Of a stretch of 43,155 nt of DNA, positions 7,052 through 13,794 are shown one piece after another. The notes under the pieces are model-generated. The model was not told the origin of the DNA, ran no database searches, and was given only the letters and a program-made list of their open reading frames with translations. Numbering within the stretch: position 1 is the stretch's first letter; each line of letters opens with the position of its first letter. The stretch lies in the NCBI GenBank assembly GCA_913058295.1, contig CAJXRD010000028.1, forward strand, positions 1 to 43,155, read 5' to 3'. This DNA comes from an uncultured Flavobacteriales bacterium (GTDB lineage: Bacteria; Bacteroidota; Bacteroidia; Flavobacteriales; Flavobacteriaceae). A program made the position numbers and the translations under genes.

Positions 7052-9250
7052 ATGAAACATCGTTTTATTAAAATGAAAAAATTAATTATTTCCGCTATTT
7101 TAGGTTTATTGTTTTTAAACCTTAATGCTCAAGAAGTCGTAACCGACTCCACAACGGTACAAGTTTTAGATGAAGTACTTATTAAATCTGTTAGAGTAGA
7201 TGCAGATTCTCCAATTACGCATTCTAATATTGACAAAGAAGAAATTAAAAAAAGAAATTTAGGTCAGGATATTCCTATTATATTGAATTATTTGCCTTCC
7301 GTAGTAACTACATCAGATGCTGGTGCAGGGGTAGGATATACAGGAATTAGGGTTAGAGGTATTGATTCTGGACAAATAAACATTACAATTAATGGAATCC
7401 CTTATAATGATTCAGAAAGTCATGGTACATTTTGGGTAAATATGCCCGATTTTGCTTCTTCTGTAGAGAACCTTCAATTACAACGAGGTGTTGGAACATC
7501 CACCAATGGCTCAGGTGCTTTTGGTGCTAGTTTAAATATATTAAGTGAAGCTTTTTCTAAAGAAGCTTATGGAGAAGTAGGAGCCTCTTTAGGGTCCTAT
7601 AATACCCAAAAATATAATGTGAAATTTAGTACAGGTCTATTAAATGAACATATTGAAATTTCTGGTAGACTTTCAAAAATTACTTCCGATGGGTATGTGG
7701 ATAGAGCAAGTTCAGACTTGAAATCCTATTTTTTACAAGGTACTTTTGTAGATGATAATACCTTGATTAAAGCCTTGGTTTTTGGCGGTAAAGAGATTAC
7801 CTACCAAGCCTGGTATGGAATAGATGGAGAGACTTTAGAAAACGATAGAACTTATAATCCTGCAGGGCTGTACACCGATGAAGATGGTAATGAATATTTT
7901 TATGATAATGAAGTAGATAATTATTCGCAAGATCATTATCAATTACATTGGAACCAGAAGTATTCTAATAATTGGTCAACAAACATTGGTTTAAATTATA
8001 CCTATGGAAGAGGTTATTACGAACAATATAAGGAAGATGAAGATTTTGATTTTTACGATTTTACTCCTATTGAAATTGGGGGAGAGGTAATTAATACAAC
8101 CGATTTAATTCGTCGTCGTTGGTTGGACAATGATTTTTATGTAGTTAATGCAAATGTCAATTATAAGAAGGACGCATTAGATGTTACAGCAGGGGCTTTT
8201 TATAGTTATTATGATGGAGATCATTATGGGGAAGTGATTTGGGCGCAAAATGCTGGAGGATCCGAAATTAGGGATCGTTATTATGATGGTAATGGAAAGA
8301 AAAATGAATTTACTGTTTTTGCTAAAGCAACCTATATGGTAAATGACCAATGGAGTATTTATGGAGATTTACAAGAACGGTTTATAAACTATAAAACTAC
8401 TGGGGTGACTTCAGATAGAGTTCCTTTAGAAGTAGATGAAAATTATAGTTTTTTTAATCCAAAAGCTGGCCTTTCATTCAAATTGAGTCAAAAAAATCAA
8501 TTATATACCTCTTACGGTAGAGCAAATAGAGAGCCTAGAAGAGGTGATTTTGAGGATGGAATTACCGAACCTGAGAAGCTAGATGATTATGAATTGGGGT
8601 GGAGATTTACAACTGAGAAGACAAAAATAAATTCTAATTTATTCTTTATGAATTACCAAGATCAAATGGTTTTGACTGGAGAAATAGACGATACGGGATC
8701 ACCAGTTAGAACAACCAGTGGAAAAAGCTATCGATTAGGGTTAGAGATAGATGCGGAGTTTACAATTTTAAAGAATTTAAGCATCTTACCTAATATTGCT
8801 TTAAGCTCTAATAAGAACGAAGATTTTGTTGCACCAAAAGATGGAGAATTGGTAAATTTTGGAACCACTAATATTTCCTATTCACCAAGTGTAGTTGCTG
8901 GAAATATAATTAATTATGAACCTATAAAGAACCTTCAATTAGCACTATTATCTAAATATGTAGGTGAGCAATATATGGGGAATGTAGATAGCGATGCCTC
9001 TAAGTTAGATGCTTACTTTGTAAATGATTTCAATATTGTTTATACGCTAGAAAATGTTCCTTATGTTCAGGAAATAGTATTTACAGGCTTGGTTAATAAT
9101 ATCTTTAATGAAGAATATGTTTCCAATGGCTATTATTATACTTATGATGATACATGGACAGATCCAGATAGCACCACTACCATAGAAGGTACTGGCTATT
9201 ATCCTCAAGCAGAGATTAACTTTTTATTGGGGATGACGGTAAGGTTTTAA
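7052..9250 (+). CDS. TonB-dependent outer-membrane receptor, TPP-regulated (probable thiamine uptake)
   Basis: The 732-residue product has a Sec signal peptide ending ...LNLNAQ (residue 27). A plug domain follows at about 40-165 (IRVRGIDSGQINITINGIPY, FWVNMPDF, SGAFGASLNI), then a 22-strand-type beta barrel with a C-terminal aromatic residue (GMTVRF). The N-terminal carboxypeptidase-regulatory-like domain common in SusC-type receptors is missing, which places it among cofactor and metal receptors. Control by a TPP riboswitch points to thiamine. ATG 7073 (MKKLIISAILG) is an alternative start. The stop overlaps that of the convergent lipoprotein gene by 4 bases. Confidence 0.92.
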   Translation: MKHRFIKMKKLIISAILGLLFLNLNAQEVVTDSTTVQVLDEVLIKSVRVDADSPITHSNIDKEEIKKRNLGQDIPIILNYLPSVVTTSDAGAGVGYTGIRVRGIDSGQINITINGIPYNDSESHGTFWVNMPDFASSVENLQLQRGVGTSTNGSGAFGASLNILSEAFSKEAYGEVGASLGSYNTQKYNVKFSTGLLNEHIEISGRLSKITSDGYVDRASSDLKSYFLQGTFVDDNTLIKALVFGGKEITYQAWYGIDGETLENDRTYNPAGLYTDEDGNEYFYDNEVDNYSQDHYQLHWNQKYSNNWSTNIGLNYTYGRGYYEQYKEDEDFDFYDFTPIEIGGEVINTTDLIRRRWLDNDFYVVNANVNYKKDALDVTAGAFYSYYDGDHYGEVIWAQNAGGSEIRDRYYDGNGKKNEFTVFAKATYMVNDQWSIYGDLQERFINYKTTGVTSDRVPLEVDENYSFFNPKAGLSFKLSQKNQLYTSYGRANREPRRGDFEDGITEPEKLDDYELGWRFTTEKTKINSNLFFMNYQDQMVLTGEIDDTGSPVRTTSGKSYRLGLEIDAEFTILKNLSILPNIALSSNKNEDFVAPKDGELVNFGTTNISYSPSVVAGNIINYEPIKNLQLALLSKYVGEQYMGNVDSDASKLDAYFVNDFNIVYTLENVPYVQEIVFTGLVNNIFNEEYVSNGYYYTYDDTWTDPDSTTTIEGTGYYPQAEINFLLGMTVRF

Positions 9251-9684
9251 TTAGTAACGTAAACAATGTCCCCTGATCTTTCGGTGCGATATTGTTGCAT
9301 TGGGTAACGAGACTGGTCGTCTTGATGTTGCCCTGTAACAATATCGTATCTATTTTCATCATCGCATTGACAAGTAGCTACAATTCCTTCTACCGCCATT
9401 CTAGAACAAGAGCTAGGGTTATGGTTAGGGTCACTAATTTCGAAAGCAGTGTATATGCTATTGTTAACATTATAAACCACCACTCCTTTAATACCTTGAT
9501 TAGTGATTACCACACTATTTCCAGGAAACTTTAAGGGATTATATTCTGGAAGATTTAAATTAAGATTTAAATTAACAACAGGAATAGTTAAATAAGGATT
9601 GTTGTTATTATTAGTTTGGTCATCATCGCTGTTACAAGCTAATAATGATAGGCTGATAAAAAGAGTAAAAATTATTTTTTTCAT
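9247..9684 (-). CDS. Lipoprotein, degenerate Rieske-like
   Basis: This is a 145-residue protein with a clear lipoprotein signal peptide (SLSLLAC, Cys17) and an acidic, Asn-rich linker (SDDDQTNNNNN). The following domain, with VAVY-type strands, DPNHNPSSCSRM, ATCQCDD and YDIVTGQ...YPMQQYRTE, resembles small Bacteroidota Rieske-like proteins. The usual CxH...CxxH cluster ligands are not preserved, as only a CxC remains at the second site. I therefore call it a structural relative without a predicted [2Fe-2S] cluster. It is convergent with the receptor gene. A promoter lies just upstream. Confidence 0.75.
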   Translation of the reverse strand: MKKIIFTLFISLSLLACNSDDDQTNNNNNPYLTIPVVNLNLNLNLPEYNPLKFPGNSVVITNQGIKGVVVYNVNNSIYTAFEISDPNHNPSSCSRMAVEGIVATCQCDDENRYDIVTGQHQDDQSRYPMQQYRTERSGDIVYVTN

Positions 9685-10012
9685 TTCATAGATAAATAGG
9701 AGGCCAAAAATACAATTTATTGCTTATACAACAATTGTAAATTAAAGTATTAACTTATAATTAAGCAATCTCCCCTTATTTTTTTGGATGAGTTTTATTA
9801 TATCTGTATTTGCTGCGATTAAATAATAAACCTCTAATTCTTAATAATTTGTTGCTTATATAATTTATGGTTCCGTAGAATAGTAAATAAAAAATAGAAT
9901 AATTTATTTTTTAGTATCTTTGTACTTTAAGATCCCGTCTCGTATGGGATTTTTATGTTTATGAACAGATAGCCTATAAAAAACAATAACATGGCTATAA
10001 AAATGAAGCGTT
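9685..10012 (+). promoter_or_regulatory. Intergenic region and greA leader with possible attenuator hairpin
   Basis: This is the longest unique gap in the window. It holds the lipoprotein promoter on the minus strand and, at 9915-9922, TATCTTTG as -7 element of greA. Just downstream of the expected transcription start, AAGATCCC (9929-9936) can pair with GGGATTTT (9946-9953) around a 9-base loop, followed by a short T-run. A 9-codon reading frame (9991-10020) overlaps the greA start. Between 9740 and 9900 I see only AT-rich sequence. Confidence 0.45.
9705..9734 (-). promoter_or_regulatory. Promoter of the Rieske-like lipoprotein gene
   Basis: Read on the minus strand, TTG (9734-9732) is followed after 19 bases by TATTTTTG (9712-9705), a full -33/-7 pair of the Bacteroidota type. 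The start codon at 9684 lies about 20 bases further on. Confidence 0.5.
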
Positions 10013-10489
10013 ATGAGTAAAGTATCTTATTATACCAAAGAAGGATTAAAAAAATTAACAGACGAGTTAAATCAGTTAAAAGACATAGAGCGTCCAAAAG
10101 CATCTAATGATATTGCTGAGGCACGTGATAAAGGAGATTTAAGTGAAAATGCAGAATATGATGCTGCAAAAGAAGCACAAGGAATGTTAGAAATGAGAAT
10201 TTCTAAATTAGAAGAAATTGCATCTTCTGCTAGAATTATTGACGAATCACAATTAGATGATTCTAAAGCATTGATTCATTCTACCGTAAAAATTAAGAAT
10301 CAAATGAACGGTATGGAAATGGTGTATAAATTGGTAGCACAAAGTGAATCGGATTTAGCCTCTGGAAAAATATCTGTAGATTCTCCAATTGGAAAAGGAT
10401 TGTTAGGTAAGGAAGTTGGCGATGTAGCCGAAGTAGAAGTGCCTAATGGAATTATGAAATTTGATGTATTAGAAGTATCTAGATTATAA
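10013..10489 (+). CDS. greA: Transcript cleavage/elongation factor GreA
   Basis: GreA inserts its coiled coil into the RNA polymerase secondary channel and triggers cleavage of backtracked RNA. The product has 158 residues, the usual size. The N-terminal coiled coil carries the acidic tip DKGDLSENAEYDAAKEAQG near residues 39-57, and the C-terminal globular domain includes SPIGKGLLGKEVGD. The HIT gene follows 2 bases downstream, so the two form an operon. The leader contains a hairpin that may attenuate transcription. Confidence 0.96.
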   Translation: MSKVSYYTKEGLKKLTDELNQLKDIERPKASNDIAEARDKGDLSENAEYDAAKEAQGMLEMRISKLEEIASSARIIDESQLDDSKALIHSTVKIKNQMNGMEMVYKLVAQSESDLASGKISVDSPIGKGLLGKEVGDVAEVEVPNGIMKFDVLEVSRL

Positions 10490-10491
10490 AA

Positions 10492-10878
10492 ATGTCCATA
10501 TTTACTAAAATCATAAATGGTGAAATTCCCTGCTATAAAGTAGCAGAGGATGAGGAGTTTATCGCTTTTTTAGATATCAATCCAAATGCAAAAGGGCATA
10601 CGTTATGTGTGCCTAAAAAAGTGGTAGATAAAATATTAGACTTAGAGGAAGATCTTTACTTGCGATTAATGAAATTTTCAAGAAAGGTTGGTATCGCTTT
10701 AGAAAAAACAATTCCTTGCAAAAGAGTAGGGATGGCAGTAATTGGTTTAGAAGTGCCGCATGTTCATGTGCATTTAATCCCTTTAAATGAAATGAAAGAA
10801 ATGACTTTTGCACATAAGGTTTCTTTATCTCCAGAAGAGTTTAATAACTTGGCGGAAGCAATTAATAAAAACCTTTAG
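10492..10878 (+). CDS. HIT family (histidine triad) nucleotide-binding protein
   Basis: This small cytosolic hydrolase of the Hint branch acts on purine nucleoside phosphoramidates and related adenylates. The 128-residue length is typical. Motifs are IINGEIPCYKV near the N-terminus and the triad HVHVHLIPL with His90, His92 and His94. It follows greA after 2 bases, and its end overlaps the convergent histidine kinase gene by 4 bases. The true physiological substrate is not evident. Confidence 0.92.
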   Translation: MSIFTKIINGEIPCYKVAEDEEFIAFLDINPNAKGHTLCVPKKVVDKILDLEEDLYLRLMKFSRKVGIALEKTIPCKRVGMAVIGLEVPHVHVHLIPLNEMKEMTFAHKVSLSPEEFNNLAEAINKNL

Positions 10879-12014
10879 TTTTCTTCCAAGCGTAAAGCTA
10901 TTTCCATAGTAGTGCCTTCAGAACTACTTTTTAAAACTTTAATTTTACCTTTATGGTAATCTTCAATAATACGTTTTGCAAAAGAAAGACCTAAGCCCCA
11001 ACCTCGTTTTTTGGTGGTATGGCCTGGATTAAATATGGTAGAAAAGTCTCTTTTACTAATTCCTTTTCCAGTATCCGAAATTCTTATAAAGACATATTTA
11101 GCGTTCGTTTCTATCGAAATGTTGATCTCGCCTTTTCCTTTCATGGCGTCGATACCATTTTTCACTAAGTTTTCAATGGTCCAACTAAACAGCTGTGGGT
11201 TTAATTTTACCATAATAAAAGTGTCTGGAATGTCTGATGAAAACTTAATAAGTTTAGAAAACCTTCTTTTTAAATAATCATAAGAATCTTGTGTTTCGGC
11301 AATTAAATCACATTTGGTCATGGTAGGAACAGAGCCCACTTTCGAAAACCGTTCTGTAATGGTCTTAAGTCGATCAATGTCTTTTTCCATCTCAAGAATA
11401 TACTCTGGGTCGACATTTTCAGATTTAAGAATTTCTGTCCAACCCACTAAAGAGGATAGTGGTGTTCCAATTTGATGTGCAGTTTCTTTTGCCATTCCTG
11501 CCCATAATTTATTTTGTTCGGAAGCTTTTGCGGTCTTAAAAAAGAAATAGATTGCAGAAAAGAACAAGAGCATTATTAATATTAATGCTGCAGGATAATA
11601 TTTTATTTTATTGATAATGGGGGAGTTTCCAAAATAGATGGTTTGCAAAACTGCTTCTTCATAAATAATCTCAATGGGTTCAAATTCTTCAGAAAATTGT
11701 GCAATAAGTTTTTGAATTTTTTCTGGGCTATCAATATCTTCTTTTGGGATATTTTTTTCGGTATAGCTATCCTGTATATGACTATACAACAACATAGGAG
11801 TTGTAGTGTTACTTTGTAAAATATTTAAAATTAAATCACTGGGTTCGTCTTCTACCGCAATATTATTTTGAGCAACTCCCCAGATATCCATTTTAGTACG
11901 TTCACTTTCTTTTAAAATATTAAAAAAAGTAAAGGTATTCCACATGATAAGTATGATGATGCATAGGGAAGTAAGAAAGAATAACCAACGTGTCGTTGCA
12001 GAGTTTTTAAGCAT
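10875..12014 (-). CDS. Membrane sensor histidine kinase (orphan)
   Basis: The 379-residue protein has two membrane segments (about 10-33 and 139-160) flanking a periplasmic sensor region of about 105 residues. The HisKA dimerisation box is ETAHQIGTPLSSLVGW with phospho-acceptor His180. The ATPase domain shows the N box ENLVKNGIDA (281-290), G1 DTGKGIS (314-320) and G2 GWGLGL (338-343). No response regulator lies next to it, so its partner is encoded elsewhere. It is divergent from the flavin reductase-like gene, with about 100 bases between their starts. Confidence 0.9.
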   Translation of the reverse strand: MLKNSATTRWLFFLTSLCIIILIMWNTFTFFNILKESERTKMDIWGVAQNNIAVEDEPSDLILNILQSNTTTPMLLYSHIQDSYTEKNIPKEDIDSPEKIQKLIAQFSEEFEPIEIIYEEAVLQTIYFGNSPIINKIKYYPAALILIMLLFFSAIYFFFKTAKASEQNKLWAGMAKETAHQIGTPLSSLVGWTEILKSENVDPEYILEMEKDIDRLKTITERFSKVGSVPTMTKCDLIAETQDSYDYLKRRFSKLIKFSSDIPDTFIMVKLNPQLFSWTIENLVKNGIDAMKGKGEINISIETNAKYVFIRISDTGKGISKRDFSTIFNPGHTTKKRGWGLGLSFAKRIIEDYHKGKIKVLKSSSEGTTMEIALRLEEN

Positions 12015-12103
12015 AATAATTAATATAAAAAGCGCATTTAAATATAAGGCAAATATGTTGATATTATTGTATAAACATATTTTTACAAACTATTTAGTTT
12101 GGG

Positions 12104-12111
12104 TACATTTG
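12104..12111 (+). promoter_or_regulatory. -7 promoter element of the flavin reductase-like gene
   Basis: TACATTTG fits TAnnTTTG and ends only 6 bases before the ATG at 12118. If used, transcription would start at or next to the start codon, giving a leaderless or nearly leaderless mRNA. Confidence 0.4.
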
Positions 12112-12117
12112 CAATCC

Positions 12118-13008
12118 ATGATTTCAATTACACCACAAGAAATAAGTACCGGTAAATTACACGGTTATCTTTTAGGAGCGATATCTCCACGTCCTATTGC
12201 CTTTGCAAGTACTGTAGATGCTAATGGGAATGTAAATTTATCCCCTTTTAGTTTTTTTAATGTATTTAGTGCCAATCCACCAATACTCGTTTTTTCTCCT
12301 GCAAGAAGAGTGAGAGATAATACGACAAAACATACTTTAGAAAATGTTTTGGCTACCAAAGAAGTGGTGATAAATATGGTGAGTTACGATATGGTGCAAC
12401 AAATGTCATTGTCTTCTACGGAATATCCAGAAGGAGTTAATGAATTTGAAAAAGCAGGATTTACAGAAGTTGCTTCAGATTTGGTAAAGCCACCAAGAGT
12501 TGCAGAGTCACCAGTGCAATTTGAATGTAAAGTAAATGAAGTTATTGCTTTAGGTACTGAAGGTGGTGCTGGAAACTTGATCATTGCTGAGGTTGTAAAA
12601 CTTCATATAAAGGAGAGTATTTTAGATGAAGAAGGAAAAATAGATCCAATTAAAATGGATACGGTTGCACGTATGGGAGGTAATTGGTACAATAGGGCAA
12701 AAGAAGGAGTTTTTGAAGTAGAAAAACCAATAAGAACAATGGGAATAGGAGTAGATGCATTACCTGAATTTATTAGAACTAGTGATATTTTAACAGGAAA
12801 TGATTTAGGTATTTTAGGGAATGTAGAAAAAATACCTTCGGAAGAAGAAGTAATGATGTTTGTAAAAATGGGAATTGAAAAATGTCCACATATCAATATA
12901 GCAAACAAAGAAAATACGCAAAAGCAAGCACAAGATATGTTGCAAAAAGGTGACGTTTATGACGCCTTTAGATTGTTATTAGCGATAGATTTAATGAAGA
13001 TTAAATAG
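12118..13008 (+). CDS. Flavin reductase-like domain protein
   Basis: The 296-residue protein belongs to the FMN-binding split-barrel flavin reductase-like family, which binds FMN and uses NAD(P)H in its characterised members. SPRPIAFASTVDANGNVNLSPFSFFN near residues 22-47 is the family's flavin-contact region, followed by TKHTLENVL and VINMVSYDM. The C-terminal 60 residues form a helical extension seen in many Bacteroidota members. I chose ATG 12118 because the upstream in-frame region runs through the promoter and into the divergent kinase gene. The substrate is unknown. Confidence 0.85.
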   Translation: MISITPQEISTGKLHGYLLGAISPRPIAFASTVDANGNVNLSPFSFFNVFSANPPILVFSPARRVRDNTTKHTLENVLATKEVVINMVSYDMVQQMSLSSTEYPEGVNEFEKAGFTEVASDLVKPPRVAESPVQFECKVNEVIALGTEGGAGNLIIAEVVKLHIKESILDEEGKIDPIKMDTVARMGGNWYNRAKEGVFEVEKPIRTMGIGVDALPEFIRTSDILTGNDLGILGNVEKIPSEEEVMMFVKMGIEKCPHINIANKENTQKQAQDMLQKGDVYDAFRLLLAIDLMKIK

Positions 13009-13017
13009 GGTTTTGTT

Positions 13018-13057
13018 CTCTGAGTGTTCCGACAAAGTCGGAAAGTTTCGAAGAGAG
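13018..13057. repeat. Palindromic element with inserted hairpin (copy 2)
   Basis: Outer arms are CTCT / AGAG. On the minus strand the core reads TCGAAAC, then an inner hairpin TTCCGAC-TTT-GTCGGAA, then CACTC. It is a close inverted relative of the copy at 13628-13672 on the other side of the DUF3127 gene. Confidence 0.75.
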
Positions 13058-13075
13058 TAAAAATAGTACTAGAAT

Positions 13076-13112
13076 CCCTTCGATACGATTTCAAAAATGA
13101 AATCACTCAGGG
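13076..13112. repeat. Palindromic element with inserted hairpin (copy 3)
   Basis: Arms CCCT / AGGG enclose TCGATACG, an inner hairpin ATTTCA-AAAA-TGAAAT, and CACTC. It shares TTCGATACGATTTCA and TGAAATCACTCA with the reverse complement of 13681-13725. Confidence 0.8.
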
Positions 13113-13134
13113 AACTTCAATAAAAAATAAGAAT

Positions 13135-13157
13135 GGGCTTCGACACGCTCAGCCACC
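13135..13157. repeat. Palindromic element, short form (copy 4)
   Basis: Arms GGCT / AGCC enclose the 11-base core TCGACACGCTC. The right flank CACC is shared with the copies at 13191 and 19553. Confidence 0.8.
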
Positions 13158-13190
13158 TAAGAATAAAAATAAGTATAAGTTATTAAAACA

Positions 13191-13212
13191 GGCTTCGACA
13201 AGCTCAGCCACC
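13191..13212. repeat. Palindromic element, short form (copy 5)
   Basis: Arms GGCT / AGCC enclose the core TCGACAAGCTC, 33 bases before the DUF3127 start codon. It would be part of that gene's 5' UTR if transcription begins upstream. Confidence 0.8.
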
Positions 13213-13244
13213 ATAGATTAAGAATATTAATAGAAAAGAACACG

Positions 13245-13622
13245 ATGGAAGTACAAGGGAAAATTAAAGTAATAGGAGAAACGCAAACTTTCGGATCTAA
13301 TGGATTCAGAAAAAGAGAAGTAGTAGTAACTACGGAAGAGCAATACCCACAAGCTATTATGATAGAGTTTGTGCAGGACAAAACCGATTTATTAAACGCT
13401 TATGCGGTAGGGCAAAATGTAAAAATCAGCATCAACCTAAGAGGTAGAGAATGGGCTAATCCACAGGGAGAGATTAAATATTTTAACTCGATTCAAGGAT
13501 GGCGTATAGAGAACTTAGCAGAAGCTGCAGGTTCTACAGAGATGCCTCCAATGCCACCAGCAGATGCCTTTGAGCCAGCAAACGATCTAGATTCGAAAGA
13601 ACACGACGATTTGCCATTTTAG
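13245..13622 (+). CDS. DUF3127 family protein with SSB-like acidic tail
   Basis: This 125-residue soluble protein has an N-terminal beta-rich, OB-fold-like domain (MEVQGKIKVIGETQTF, REVVVTTEEQYPQ, ISINLRGREW...FNSIQGWRIE). A Pro/Ala-rich linker (PPMPPADAFEPAN) leads to the acidic tail HDDLPF. That tail is the same type as the C-terminal peptide by which single-stranded DNA-binding protein recruits repair and replication enzymes. DUF3127 itself has no assigned role. A DNA-binding or DNA-repair link is my inference from the tail and fold. The gene is flanked by palindromic repeats on both sides. Confidence 0.85.
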   Translation: MEVQGKIKVIGETQTFGSNGFRKREVVVTTEEQYPQAIMIEFVQDKTDLLNAYAVGQNVKISINLRGREWANPQGEIKYFNSIQGWRIENLAEAAGSTEMPPMPPADAFEPANDLDSKEHDDLPF

Positions 13623-13627
13623 TATAG

Positions 13628-13672
13628 GGGTCATTTCGATACGTTCCGACTCTGTCGAAACACTCAATGACC
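13628..13672. repeat. Palindromic element with inserted hairpin (copy 6)
   Basis: Perfect 7-base arms GGTCATT / AATGACC enclose TCGATACG, an imperfect inner hairpin TTCCGAC-TCT-GTCGAAA, and CACTC. It starts 5 bases after the DUF3127 stop. Confidence 0.85.
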
Positions 13673-13680
13673 AAAAACTC

Positions 13681-13725
13681 GTTCCTTGAGTGATTTCATT
13701 TTTCTGAAATCGTATCGAAAGGAAC
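13681..13725. repeat. Palindromic element with inserted hairpin (copy 7)
   Basis: Perfect 7-base arms GTTCCTT / AAGGAAC enclose, in minus orientation, TCGATACG, the inner hairpin ATTTCA-GAAAAA-TGAAAT, and CACTC. It is the inverted counterpart of 13076-13112. Confidence 0.85.
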
Positions 13726-13740
13726 AAGTGACATTAATTT

Positions 13741-13780
13741 AAAAGCCTAAAGATTACTTAATAGTAATCTTTAGGCTTTT
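13741..13780 (+). terminator. Rho-independent terminator
   Basis: AAAAGCCTAAAGATTACT (13741-13758) pairs perfectly with the segment ending AGTAATCTTTAGGCTTTT around TAAT. The long stem and flanking A- and T-runs make it strong and possibly bidirectional. It separates DUF3127 from the AtoE-like gene. Confidence 0.92.
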
Positions 13781-13794
13781 TGTATTTTTAAAGC

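Noticed and set aside
9991-10020. Nine-codon leader peptide (MAIKMKRYE) overlapping the greA start
   Set aside because: ATG with stop at ATGAGTAA is suggestive of coupling, but so short a frame is expected by chance and has no codon pattern relevant to greA.
13024-13221. 65-residue frame before the DUF3127 gene
   Set aside because: It consists of translated palindromic repeats without protein character.
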